Positions 34,267-45,830 of a DNA stretch of 64,000 bases are shown one piece after another. The first letter of the stretch is position 1; every line of letters starts with the position of its first letter. Below the pieces are notes generated by a model, which saw only the letters and a list, made by a program, of their open reading frames with translations, ran no database searches and was not told the origin of the DNA. This DNA comes from Limnanthes douglasii subsp. nivea (lineage: Eukaryota; Streptophyta; Magnoliopsida; Brassicales; Limnanthaceae): assembly GCA_036936605.1 (NCBI GenBank), contig JAUPFV010000003.1, positions 107,579,278 through 107,643,277 on the forward strand, read 5' to 3'. Both the position numbers and the translations under genes were made by a program.

Positions 34267-35142
34267 TTACATAGTTATGGTATGTGTGTGTGTTCTTATC
34301 CTCATCTTTGAGCTAGTTAGTACAACATTTTTGTTGCCACTAATTTCTTCATTAGTAAGTAAATGTAGATAGTTTGCTTTAACTTTAAGTAGCTTAATCT
34401 TGTCCTCCGTATCTTGAGATTCATCGTATATAATTTCTAAACTTTTGACAAATTTGTTAGCATTAAGAACATAATCAAAAATATTTCCAAAGCTCTCCCT
34501 ATTCCATACCTTAAGATTAACTTTCGATCTCTTAAGCTTGTTCCAAAATGCATACATTGGTTGCCTATCCATGACGTGATTCCAATTTTTCTCCAAAATA
34601 TTTAAAAAGACATGGTGGTGAATCCATATATTTTGAAATTTGAAAGCAATCTTAGGTTTATTGGAACCTTGAGAGATAGTTATACGCATATGGGTGTGAT
34701 CCGAATAGGTTCTATCCATATGTTAGATTTTTATTTTAGTGAAATAATTAGCCCAAGCATAGTTGTAAAGAACTTAGTCTATCTTTTTCTACTTCTTTTT
34801 GTTAGACCATGTATATTTGGTACAAGAGAAGCCTGCATCCTCAAGATTGCAGTCTTTAATCGTATCATTAAAATATTCCAAACTTTTTAAACATAGAGAC
34901 AAGCAGGAAATTTGCTCGTGGGATGATGAGACGATATTTAAGTCTCCCATCATGATCAACTTTTTTGAACTGTATGAAAAATATATCAAATTGTTCAATA
35001 ATTCTAGATGTTGGTCCCTTACATATATAGCATAAATTATTATAACAAAGAATCTTTTATCATATGTTGAATGATTAATTGAAGCATGGATATATTGTTG
35101 GTGATTTTTTATGATATCAACATTGAAAGTCTCCTTACACAT
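34267..35142 (-). pseudogene. LINE endonuclease remnant
   Basis: APE-type endonuclease that nicks the target. The frame 35142-34789 contains IMMGDLNIVSSSHEQISC (family GDFN motif, with Asn to Leu-Asn shift tolerated) and CTKYTWSNKKK. After one stop the same frame continues at 34719-34267 with DRTYSDHTHMRITI (conserved SDH) and FWNKLKRSKVNLKVWNRESF, the typical link to RT. Confidence 0.8.
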
Positions 35143-35869
35143 AAGCCATATCTTATTGTTGGTATTAGAAAATGTTTAGTAAAACCAGAACTTGTAGCAA
35201 CCTTGTGTAGGTTTTATTCAATAATAAAAGGCTATTGTAAAGCTATAAAGTCTATGTTTTCCGATTTTTTGATTGATTTTAACCTTCTCTGAGAAGCTTT
35301 GTTTCCTATACCCCTAATGTTCCAATTGAAAATCGTAACGGTCATTTGAAATTACTAGAGGATGAACTGTTTGGCCCTGAAATTTTGAGGTCTTTGACTG
35401 TTAATGTTCTTTTATTTCTTCTACTTTTAGCCTATTTTAGTTTCTTATTTAGGATTTCTTTGAACTCTTTTTCAACTTATATTTTTCTTAGGATGGGAGA
35501 AGAGGGAAAAATTCCAACATTATACTGACTTGGGGAGTGATGTTCAGAATCCAGGTTTTGATAGTTAGTAGTATTGATGAAAATGAAACCTTTTTCCATA
35601 GACTGAATAACTTCAATTACTTCAGTATATTTTAATGTAACATTCTCATGAGTAAAGTTGGCCTTAGTATGCTCCTTAGATTTAATCTTGTCTTTCATTT
35701 TGGGACTACTTTGCAACGATTCATTGTCACACTTGTAGTTCTCAGGTCCTAGTATTTTAAGGTTATTATTCTCATCATTTATCTTGCTTATATTGTTCTT
35801 TTCTTCCTCTTCATTGGTTGGAGTGTTAAAGATAGTTGATTTTTTATATTTGATTACTATACACTTAAG

Positions 35870-36992
35870 TGTATGAGCACATATCTCATTTTGGTGAGAT
35901 ATTTTAACATTGGGAAGTCTTTGTTGTTGTTTTTCCTTGTCGTTCCGATCTTGTTTTTTGCATCTTTTTATAGTTAGAGGTCTTGTGTCTTAGGTGTTGG
36001 CAGAAGTCACAATGTCAAGGTATACTTCTATATTGGATATCCAACCAACATCCATCATTGTCGCTGTAGCCAAACCATATTTTGTATACCAGTTTCTCGA
36101 TAACGTCTAACTCAATTTATCCTTAACAACAACTATGTTTAGCCCTAATCGTATCAGGTACCCATATCTTTAATGGTTTTCCTAAAGAAGTATGTACTAT
36201 TTTTATTTTACCTTAATTATATAGGTATTCGTACAAATTTGATATCTTAATCCATATAGGAGGAGTTATTGGATATTCATATTTAGGATTAAAGGAGGGT
36301 GTCCATTTGAGCAATGTCATAGAAAATTATCCTATTGACCAAACATTTTTATTTCATAGATTACACATGTCATTTTGTAAACAAAACAAAAATGTGTCTA
36401 AATCCCAATTAGACACATTAACTTCTAGGCATACCTTTAGTAAATTTCTCGGTCAAAGTAGATTTAGTAGAGGCCAACATAAATTACTTGTCTTTGGATG
36501 TGAATTGAATAGATATATGGCCTTCTTTCTCGTGGATTGCTAAGTGTGAAATTACAAAGTCCTTAAAAGAGATTTTTTTTAACTCTGCATAAGAACTGAG
36601 AAAATTTGGAGCTTGAACTGAATCTTTTCTTGGGCTCATTTCCAAATAAAAAATGGGATTAGTCCTATGATCAATTCCTTGTAATCCAAATGAGTTAGAA
36701 GTACAATTGGTGATTGGAAATGATGGGAATTCAGATTTTGACATTTATTTAATTTGGTATTCTTGACTAGAGACTCTGTTTCAATGGATGGACTTGAAAA
36801 AGAAGAACCAAGAAGGTTGAGTTTCTTTGAGGATTGTAGCAAGACGACACATTTGGATGCATTATCTTCCATGATTATCAGCATTACTGGCAAGCAGCCA
36901 ACACTTAGTATAAGAGATGATGGTCCTTTGTTTTTGGAGCTTTTCAAGAACCCGTTCAAGTTTTCTTCCTCATCTTTGAAATTATAAATCAA
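35870..36992 (-). pseudogene. LINE ORF1 remnant
   Basis: Fragments in several frames: FKDFVISHLAIHEKEGHISI (about 36500), KFTKGMPRS, then a WTPSFNPKYEYPIT-like phrase with PIWI (about 36300-36230), a GKPLKIW phrase (36170), and CDFCQHLRH (about 36010), a partial zinc knuckle. This matches the DUF4283 plus CCHC ORF1 proteins of plant LINEs, which bind the element RNA. The open frames 36636-36992 and 35477-35716 are mostly out of phase with it. Confidence 0.65.
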
Positions 36993-37499
36993 AACTGTAC
37001 AAAAATCATGAATATTTTTAATATATACTAATTTTGATGAATAAATTTAGTCGAATGAAAAACAATCATGATATTTATCATAAGAAAAATACGTAAGATA
37101 TTTATTTGATATATATATATATATTATTTTTAATTTTTTATTATATTTTTAATATGTTTTTTGAAAATTAATTTTTATGAATAATTTTTATCGAGATGAG
37201 AGAAAACTATGATATTTATCATATATGAATACTTAAAATATACAAAAATGATAACATAAATGAATATTCCATATGTCTAATGATCAAAATTTATAAATTT
37301 AATGTTCATGCCAACATTATGGTTGTGGTTCCAAATGTTTGAATATTGATGATGCATAATCCTTATTATTAACCGAAATGAAAGAATCATTGACCAACTT
37401 CAGTGCTAATCTATAAGTTTAAGTTCAATTTACTAGCAATATATATAAACATCTCTTTAGATTTTTTGAATGGACGAGGTCTACCATTATATAACAGAT
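36993..37499. other. AT-rich spacer
   Basis: Nothing recognised; short TA-rich tracts near 37110. Confidence 0.55.
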
Positions 37500-37964
37500 C
37501 AATCGAGCAAAACTCAACTCTGAGGTCATATATTTTTAGGATACTATAATATCATAATGTAAGCATCATAGTCATGTATATGCATATTAAATTCATTTTC
37601 TATGCCGAAGGCATAAATTGTACCCTCGAAATCATTAACAACAAAATTTATATCAGGTTTACAAGTATCAAAATAATTTAAATTAATAATTATCATAAAA
37701 TTTATTGACCAAGCTAGGTTGCCATTCGCAAAAATGTGAAAAGAATTTTATCCATCCTAAGGTAATAATATTTTACATAATTAATTTGATACCTCAAGTG
37801 TTCATTATCTGAAAGGGGATCTAAGAATATACTATGATATATTACATTTTGGATTTTACCAGCAATTGCGTTACTCTCTTGTTCAGTCACTGGTTGTTCT
37901 TGCTCACATTGTTTTGGATCGGTTCTTCGGGATACATTATATTTCTTTGGGTTCTTGGAGCCAT

Positions 37965-37981
37965 TTTCACAATGATCACCA
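37965..37981 (-). promoter_or_regulatory. Element D primer-binding-like site
   Basis: TGGTGATCATTGTGAAA agrees with TGGCAACCACAGTGGGA at most positions and lies directly before an ATG. Confidence 0.5.
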
Positions 37982-38149
37982 ATTAAGGATGAGAATATAT
38001 CAACTTTGAAAACTATAAAACGTTATTGAAAGATGATGGATGATTACAACAGTTGGATGAGACAAATTTAAGAGATGAAACATTCAAAATCATGATATCA
38101 TGGTATTTATAGGCTGGAAAATGGTTAGTTGTTTTCTAGCAAACGACAA

Positions 38150-38460
38150 GCCATTACGAAACGAGAACCCGTTTGAACTTTAACGCCTACCCGGATGACC
38201 AACCAGGTACCCCTTACGGTAAGAAAAAAATATTCGTTAGACCTAAACGGGTACCCGTTATGTTCCAACGATAAAAATAGTAATTGGACCTAAATAGGCA
38301 CCCGGCTGGCCTGACGGGTACCTCTTATGGTCCAACAACAAACAAATAGCTTTTGGACCAAAACATGTACCAAACAGGCCTACCAAGTACCCGTTTGATC
38401 CAAAAATTTCAAAACAAAATTGTTGCACGCAAACGAGTACCCATATAGGTCCAAAGGTTA
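38150..38460. repeat. Imperfect repeats of about 65 bp with GGTACC cores
   Basis: Four to five degenerate units with phrases like GACCTAAACGGGTACCCGTT and TATGGTCCAACAA, clearly less AT-rich than the surroundings. A minus-strand TATA (38104-38111) lies on one side and a plus-strand TATAAATA (38487-38494) on the other. Confidence 0.65.
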
Positions 38461-38520
38461 TTACAAAAATTGTTGTTTACTTCCTTTATAAATATTAGAT
38501 ATACCTCCATTTCTCGTTCA

Positions 38521-39364
38521 TCGCCTCTCAAACTAACCTTTTTTTTATAATATTTGAAAAAATATTATTTTTCAACTTAAATTTTATCAAAGTTGCAAAC
38601 TTGATTAAAGTTCCATATTCGATCAAGATTCCAAACAAGAGAAAAGTTCTAAGTTCGAGAAAAGTTATAAATTTGATCCACGCATTCATCCACTCAATAT
38701 TTTCACCGATATGTTTACTATGTGGTGGGTTATTGGTGATTAAGGTCTTGGTATACTATATCTATTTTTTGTACTTGTGTTATTGTTTAATCAGTTTCAT
38801 ATTCTAGCCGTTTCATATTATTCTTTTAATAATTTTAATGCCAAAAAATGAAATAATCTCGATACTAGCCCAACCTAGTTGTTTCCGACCTATCGACCAA
38901 AATTAAGCTTTCAATAATGATAGAAACGTAGAGATGCATGATCCTTTAGATATTAGTCAATAAAATTTCACCCTCGAAACAAATTATTCTCATGTTAGCA
39001 CTAAATGCTACCGTTAGTTCAAATTTTATGAAGAAAAGGTGTGGGACCATTTTATAATGATTTATGACATAAGTAAATCTATGTGTAAGAATTGAGATAA
39101 AAATTGAACTATGTGTATGGACAAAGTAATAGCGGCACCGATGATATGAGTAAACACTTACAAAAAAGACCCAGTTCTAGATAATTCTAGAACTTAAGAT
39201 TAGGTCACAGTGATTATAGAATCTTAATACTATAAATGTATTTATTTTTAATAAAACTCAATATAGGAATGGAATGAGAAATTTACCCTTGGTAGTGCAT
39301 TTGATTTTTCTTTTATCGATAGATGGAGATTTAAGAAATAGACTAGAGAATTGGTGAACACTAG
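38521..39364. other. Spacer before element C
   Basis: No gene recognised. Leader-like sequence follows the plus-strand TATA at 38487; no domain is found downstream. Confidence 0.5.
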
Positions 39365-39744
39365 TGAGGGAAAAACATTCAAAGGGAAAATCGGACTAAA
39401 GGCCAATATTCATTTTGTTATTTATTTTTACTATTTATATATAATTATTTTATTACTATTTTTATTCTTATTTTTGGGCTTGAATGAGTTTTAGACCTTC
39501 ATCTTGGGTAATTAGAGAATGAGCCATAAAATCGGTTTGCCCATTATACCTATTAGGGAGATTCACTTTATAAAAAGGTTTTTAAACAAAATTTAATGAC
39601 GATGAAGCATTTACTGCTAAAATCAGACCTTCTCACTCCAAACTTTTACTTAAGCAGCTCGATTATCTCTCTACTTTTTACCTAAAATTAATTTCTTTTT
39701 TCTACTTTACAAAATAACCTCTTGAATTAAATCTATCCATATCA
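39365..39744 (+). mobile_element. Element C 5' LTR
   Basis: 380 bp from TGAGGGAAAAAC to CCATATCA; matches 51128-51502. TATA box TATAAAAA at 39569-39576, about 175 bp before the end. LTRs are clearly diverged, with many substitutions and indels, so C is old. No target duplication is visible (ACTAG left, AACCC right). Confidence 0.85.
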
Positions 39745-39747
39745 AAT

Positions 39748-39764
39748 TGGCAACCACAGTGGGA
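39748..39764 (+). promoter_or_regulatory. Element C primer-binding site
   Basis: TGGCAACCACAGTGGGA, three bases after the LTR end; the only one of the plus-strand sites that keeps the canonical TGG start. Confidence 0.85.
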
Positions 39765-39915
39765 CGCTATAAAACGTAGCTGGATAACGAAATCCAAAAC
39801 CTAACATACAAAAATTTGCCTTCAGAACCTTCCAAAGTATGAATTATCAAATGTAAATATATCATATCCTATAGAATGAGGGAGTTAGGATCCAAGAATA
39901 TCTCGAACACCACAC

Positions 39916-42180
39916 ATGACTGATTGGAACCAGGAAATGCATCTCATGCGAGAGGAAGTAGACCAATTACAAGGAGAAATTAAAGCATTAAGGTCTCAAA
40001 GAGAAAAAGAGATGGATCTTAAAGGTAAGGTTCAACTAGCAATTCAAAATTCTGATGGAAACGAGGGTGTTAGTATACAGAAACACCAAGAATACCACTC
40101 TACAAAAATTCCTCAAGCCTAAAAAAGAGCATGAAACCAGGGATTGTTCTGGTTCTTAAAAATCTACTAAAGGTTCGACTTTTGAGTCTGAAGTATCTTC
40201 ATCTTCTTTGATCAGTGATCATTTTCATAAGAAGAGAAAAAGTCAACATGAGAAGTGTAGGTCGAAGAATTGTTTAAATCGACATCACAAGTCAAGTAAA
40301 CAAGACTTTTCGTGTAAAAATAAGCACCAAAAGAATAAAGAAAAGAAGAAAGGGTGTCAGAAAAAGTGAAGGGATCATGAGGTCATAATGTGGAACATCT
40401 AGTGAATGATCAATTATATATCCAATCCAAACCACGTATATTTTCCACATCTAGTGAATATCATCAATTTAGCCAATGGAATAATTGGAGGCAGTCATCT
40501 TTATCTGCTGAAATTAGGTCTGTCATTTACCTAGACGGTTTGATATCTCAAAGATGGAAAATTTTGATGGAAGCAAAGACCCAGATTACCACCTCAAATA
40601 ATTCTAAAATTTAATGATGAACTTTGAAGATGATGAAAACTTGTTATCCATGGAATTTTCTCAAACCTTTAAGGACAATGCTTTAAAATGGTATAACTGA
40701 CTTCCCCAGGGGTCAATCACAAACTTTGACATATTATAGATGGATTTCCTACAACACTTTTTCGGAAGCAAAAAACTTAGAGGGAATGAAGATACAATAA
40801 AGATACAATAATACATTTTGTAAAATTATAATAACTATTAATACATTTTCTTAAAACTTATTTTTTATTTATATATTTTCTCTATATTTCTTTGTTATTT
40901 GCTTATTTACGCATTATTCTTAGCTTCTGATCAGACCAATTACTCACTATATCTCATATTAACATTAAAAGCTCGAACATATAAAAATATTTCAAAAATC
41001 TAAAAAATCACGGAAAATTCACTTACACTTATGACACTTGGAGAATTTTGAAAAATTAAAATTAACGACAACATAATCGAAAAACTTGAAATGAATGTGT
41101 GAAGAACAGTTGTATTTTATTTATAATGTAGATTATAAAATGACATCTCTTTCTGTTACTACTATTCTCTCTAGCTTTCACCAAACATTACAAATGAGAT
41201 ATTATTTTATTATATAGTGGTCTTTATTTATAGGGATCTTTGGATGTTGCCTCCTCATTGGTGCAGCCTTTTGAGTCTGCTGGCAAAACCTTGAAGGAGT
41301 ATACTAAACATTTTGTAAAAACTAAAGATGGATTGCAAAATTGTTTCGAACAAATAACCATAACTGCTTTTAGACAAAGGGCTTCTACCTAGGGAATTAA
41401 TTGATATTGTTACCTGAAAAAAACGTTGACTTAGGGAGGTCTATTATCCCAAGTTAGGTAACAGATTGTGTTAGAAAAAACAGAAAGCTTGAAGCTACCC
41501 AATCAGTTTATGAGTAGTTCTTCAGCCTCTCAATAATAAAATACAGTCAGTTGCGGTCTAAAGGATTCCAGATATAATTCTCATTGGCCTAAGGCTAATC
41601 AATATTCCCAGGGTAAAAAATATAGACCTAGAGGAAATTAGTGGGTGTGGCTTGATTATTTTTTAGAGTTAACTGAAAATATTGCAACCATTTATGACAA
41701 GTCAAATAATTTCGGGTAGTTTCAAAGGCCACCACCCATTCAAACTCCAAGGGTGAATCGGAACACCTTTGTAGGTATCATATTGATATGGGGGATTATA
41801 CCAAATATTATATTTCTTTGAAACAATAAATCCAAACTTTAATTGGGAATGGAAAACTAACCACTGTTGTCAAAGCACAACTGGAAAATATATCGCTACC
41901 AAATCCGAGTGAACCACAAGTGGGACGATCTGTTGTCCGAATAGAAGCCATAGAAGCAACACCTAAATAAGAGAATACTATGGTAATTACCAAACAATAT
42001 TATGAGTTTGATGAAGATTCTGAGTATTTGTATCTGAATCTGGATCGAGGCTGGATTATGACGAGATGTGAAAAGAAATGAAAGATCTCCAAATTATGTC
42101 AATTCTTTGAAACATTGGCTACCTAGTTAGAAGGAATAATGTATATCCATATATATGAGAATCCAATGCTATTTATTTTA
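39916..42180 (+). pseudogene. Element C gag, broken and interrupted
   Basis: An N-terminal coiled-coil-like frame (39916-40122: MREEVDQLQGEIKALRSQRE) is followed by a Ser/Lys-rich part and the gag core at about 40555-40760 (SKDPDYHL, MMNFEDDENLLSMEFSQTFK, LKWYN, LPQGSITNFD). An AT-rich insertion (40795-41243) splits the core from its end (KTLKEYTKHFVKTKDGLQNC, 41287-41346). A WVWLDYFLELTENIATIYD-like stretch around 41640-41700 corresponds to the WVQP region of A and B. Many stops. Confidence 0.75.
40795..41243. mobile_element. Insertion in element C gag, type unknown
   Basis: About 450 bp of AT-rich noncoding sequence absent from the gag of A. It begins near a GATACAATAA direct repeat and ends at TTATAGGGATC. 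On the minus strand it has TATAAATA-like boxes and a leader-like stretch, so an LTR or MITE is possible, but no terminal repeats are evident. Confidence 0.5.
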
Positions 42181-42680
42181 TTTGTGAGGATGATTTAGGA
42201 GATGTTGATGGGCCACATGAGGATGTTATAGTGATTGGAGGTGCAATTGAGATAATAGAAATCCAAAGGATTTTGATTGACACATCCAGCTCATCTAATG
42301 TTTTATTTATATCCACCTATAAGAAAATGAAAAACTCACCCTTCATTCTCCAATCAAATGGAACCATAGTGGGATTTACGAGGAGTTCTGCTGATATAGT
42401 GGGGGAATTTAAAAGTGAAACTGTCATTAGAAAAGATCATTTAAAAAGATACTAAAAGTAACTTTTATGGTAGTTGATGGTCCAACTCCTTACAACGCAA
42501 TCTTTGGTAGATCCTAGTTATCAAGAATGCATGTTGTTGCATTGATAGTACACCAATGTTTGAAGTATGCAATTGGGGGTCAAGTTGGGGTTGTTCGAAG
42601 TAGCCAAAAAGTGGCTAGAGAATGTTATATCAGTACTTTTGCCCCAAAAGCATTATAGAATGTGGCATCTAAGAAGGAAT
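42181..42680 (+). pseudogene. Element C protease
   Basis: VIVIGGAIEIIEIQRILIDT followed by SSSSNVLFISTYKKMKN, open at 42231-42455. The triad is Asp-Thr-Ser at 42279-42287 as in B. A frameshift near 42450 precedes the FGRS-like end; the linker (QKVARECYIS-like, about 42600) follows in another frame. Confidence 0.8.
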
Positions 42681-42879
42681 AACAATAACTATAATCATCT
42701 CCATATTCAAGTAAAATAGATCATCCAAGAGAGACTCTTAATGCGTTTATTCCATCCGAAGATGTTGAGTTACACATTTTTTATAATGGAAAATGTATTA
42801 GAATTGAAGGAAAGTTACCGCTATAAATAAAGGAAGAATTGTTATCATTATTCTCCAAGAATTTGCATGGGTTTGATTG

Positions 42880-43740
42880 GTATATTGAGGATGTAACGGG
42901 TGTATCCGCGAGCACCACTTGTCATAAGATGGCTATATGATTTGACGTGGGTCCTATCATTCATAAACGAAGGGAACTATCTGTAGAAATTTATGAATCC
43001 ATTGTTAAAGTGGTATATTGAGTGACAAACGTTGGGTATATCCAGTATTTTTGGTACCCATTATGGACAACTAAGCCAATGCTTGTAAAAAATAAGAATG
43101 GAAAATGGGATATGTGTATCGATTTCAAAGACCTAAACTGAACATGTCTGAATGATCCGTTCAATGTCCCCCGAATAGATTAGTTAATAGATTCCACTTT
43201 TGGAAATAAACTACCATCATTCATGGATGCGTTCATTGGGTACAATTAGATACAAATGGATCTGAAGGATCAAGACTACACCATATTTGTCACAGACAAG
43301 GTTCTGCATTGTTATAAGGTTATGTCATTCTGTTTGAAAAATGATGGGGCTACTTACCAACGCCTAGTGAATAAATATTTTCCCATTAAGATTGGAACAT
43401 ATGTTGAGGTTTATCTTAATGATATTCTAATAAAGAGTTTAAGTGTTTGATCTCAAAAAAACTTTATCTAACTTTGAAGCTATTAACTTGAAGTTAAACC
43501 CGAAGAAACTGCACGTTCGGGGTACGATCCAATTTGTTTTACGTTATATCATAAGTGAAAAAGGGGATTCAAGCTGACCTAGCACATTTAAGTGCATCGA
43601 TTTCTATGGGCCCTCCCAGATCCACCAAAAAGGTCCAAATAATGACTGAAAAGCTAGTTACGTTGAACATATTTATATCAAGGTCATCTGACAAGTGTAC
43701 ATTTTTTCAAGTTTTAAGGAATGCTAGAGAATTTAATTAG
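42880..43740 (+). pseudogene. Element C reverse transcriptase
   Basis: MCIDFKDLN, RID-LIDSTFGNKLPSFMDA, then an open frame 43256-43450 (MDLKDQDYTIFVTDKVLHCY, KNDGATYQRLVNKYF). The catalytic box reads YLND (43412-43423), so the first Asp is lost. The following part (NLKLNPKKLHVRG-like) is included in the 414-bp duplication. Confidence 0.8.
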
Positions 43741-44222
43741 TCTCCAAATTGTGTTGGGGCATTTGTTAATATGAAATAAAATTTGTATTCACCAAGAACA
43801 TTAACCAAGAACATATGTTGAGGTTTATCTTAATGATATTCTAATAAAGAGTTTAAGTGTTTGATCTCAAAAAAAATTTATCTAACTTTGAAGCTATTAA
43901 CTTGAAGTTAAACCTGAAGAAACTGCACGTTCGGGGTACGATCCAATTTGTTTTACGTTATATCATAAGTGAAAAAGGGGATTCAAGCTGACCTAGCACA
44001 TTTAAGTGCATCACTTTCTATGGGCCCTCCCAGATGCACCAAAAAGGTCCAAATAGTGACTGAAAAGCTAGTTACGTACATATTTATATCAAGGTCATCT
44101 GACAAGTGTACTTTTTTTTCAAGTTTTAAGGAATGCTAGAGAATTTAATTAGTCTCCAAATTGTGTTGGGGCATTTGTTAATATGAAATAAAATTTGTAT
44201 TCACCAAGAACATTAACCAAGC
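43396..44222 (+). repeat. 414-bp tandem duplication in element C RT
   Basis: 43396-43809 recurs at 43810-44222 with few differences (CATCGATTT to CATCACTTT, a short deletion after GTTACGT, an extra T in a T-run). GAACAT is present at both ends of the first copy, suggesting microhomology. The duplicate repeats the YLND box and the RT connection. Confidence 0.9.
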
Positions 44223-44634
44223 CAGCGATGGGTAAAAGGCTTTATATTTATTTAGCAGGTATCCGACTACTCAGTAAGTGCAGTTTTTGTTCGGGAAATT
44301 GATGGTTACCCTTTAACCGTTTACTATGTTAGCAAGAGTTTGTTGGATGCTAGAAAAAAAATTGAAGCTGGAAAAAATAGCTTTGGTCCTTATGATAGCA
44401 GATAGAAAAATGAGGCCCTATTTCCAAGCACACTCCGTTATTGTTCGAACCTCGTTTCCACTCAAAAATATTTTGCAAAATCCAAATGTATCAGGTTGGA
44501 TGACCAAGTTCTCTGTAGAGTTGGGGGATTATGATATTGATTTTACTCCTCAAACTCAAATTAAGACAAAAGTTGTAGCATATGTTTTAGTTGAATTCCA
44601 TTCGAAACGATCATATATTAAATGTCCTAAATAA
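44223..44634 (+). pseudogene. Element C RNase H
   Basis: Begins AMGKRLYIYLAG-like, then LTVYYVSKSLLDA, and an open frame 44326-44634 with LKLEKIALVLMIADRKMRPY, VRTSFPLKNIL and FSVELGDYDIDFTPQTQIK. One frameshift lies in the A-run near 44355. Confidence 0.8.
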
Positions 44635-45062
44635 AAACCTATGAAAGAATGGGTAGTTCGAACAAATGGAGGGTCTATCATGTTGGGTTGTAAGATATGA
44701 CTTTATTTATTATCTCTCTTTGAATATTCAATATATCAAGCAATACACTTTGGTTTTAAGGCATAAAAAACGAAGTTGAGTATGAGGCGACAATAGCTGA
44801 GCAAAGATTTTTCCTAAATATGTGGTACCAAAATAATTCGATTGATAAGTGATTTACAGTTACTCATACATCATGCTCAAGGCCAATACGAAGCAAGAAA
44901 AGAGTAGTTGTTAAAGTACTTACAGGTATTGAGGGAAATATTATCCTTTTCCAAATATGTGGAGTATGAGCTTGCGCCACAAGCTAAAAAATTGATGGCA
45001 GATTCCTTAGCCACTATTTCTTACTCCAAAGCATGTCATTGGATCTTAATGCAAGAATATTA
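44635..45062 (+). pseudogene. Element C archaeal-type RNase H
   Basis: MKEWVVRTNGGSIMLGC shows the first catalytic Asp changed to Asn; IYQAIHFGFKA, IIRLISDLQLLIHHAQG, YLQVLREILSFSKYVEYE and MADSLATISYSKA follow across stops and one frameshift. Confirms the Tat arrangement for C. Confidence 0.75.
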
Positions 45063-45830
45063 AACTTCAAAGTTGGGTTATGGAAGAAACTTTCTAATTA
45101 TCACCAATAGAAAATAGAGATTGGAGGCATGAGATTAAATATTTTATTACAAAAGAAACTTTGCTCGTTGATAAAGTATTGGGTAAGAAGTTAAGGTTTA
45201 AAGCACACAGCTTTTTAGTCTTGAGAGATGTCCTCTATAAGAAATCCTTTAGCATGCCTTTATTGTGATTCCATGAATTTGATGAGTCCCATGTGATTTC
45301 GTTAGATTTTCATACTGGGAAGCCTCTGGTCATTATGGCTACAAATATTTAACCAAAAGGGTTCTATTGGTGGGGTATTATTGGTCTTCCATCATGTCAG
45401 ATGCTAAAGATTTTGTTAAACGATGTGATTTATGCCAAATAATTACGAATACAATACATGTGTCGGAAGTCCTATTAGAGTCAATATCTAAGGCGATACA
45501 TTTTAATAGATGGGGGCTTGATTTAGTAGGACCATTACAATGACATCCATAGGTAGTCGAAATATTATATTATCAGTTAATTATTTTTTAAGTGGGTGGA
45601 TACAACGCCTCTCGCCAGTACTACATGTAAATCAGTAATAAAATTTATCCTCTCCAACCTATGTTGCATATTTTGGATCCCTAGAAGAATTACAACGGAT
45701 TATGGCCCTTAGTTTGAAAATAGAGACATATAAATTTTTTAGAATTCCAGAGAAATTCGGCATTGTTTTTCTTTAGCTTTTCACCCTCAAGACAATTGTA
45801 AAATTGAGGTTGTTAATAGGACTATTCTGA

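Larger units (their letters stand above)
32668..36992 (-). mobile_element. LINE (L1-like) retrotransposon remnant
   Basis: On the minus strand the order is ORF1 (DUF4283-like, zinc knuckle), endonuclease, RT start, RNase H, about 500 bp of 3' sequence, and a T-rich tract on the plus strand at 32668-32700 that may be the poly(A) tail. This is the layout of plant L1 elements with RNase H. The RT body is deleted and many frames are broken. Ends and target duplication are not defined. Confidence 0.8.
37500..38520 (-). mobile_element. Element D: LTR and leader of a Tat-like gypsy, minus strand
   Basis: On the minus strand a TATAAATA box (38104-38111) is followed about 120 bases later by TGGTGATCATTGTGAAA (37981-37965), a diverged form of the primer-binding site of A-C, and then by ATG at 37964 opening MAPRTQRNIMYPEEPIQ, like a gypsy gag start; a TGA follows after 25 codons. 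The GGTACC-rich repeats at 38150-38460 would lie in its U3. Sequence from 37900 to 37500 shows no gag domain. LTR limits are not defined. Confidence 0.55.
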
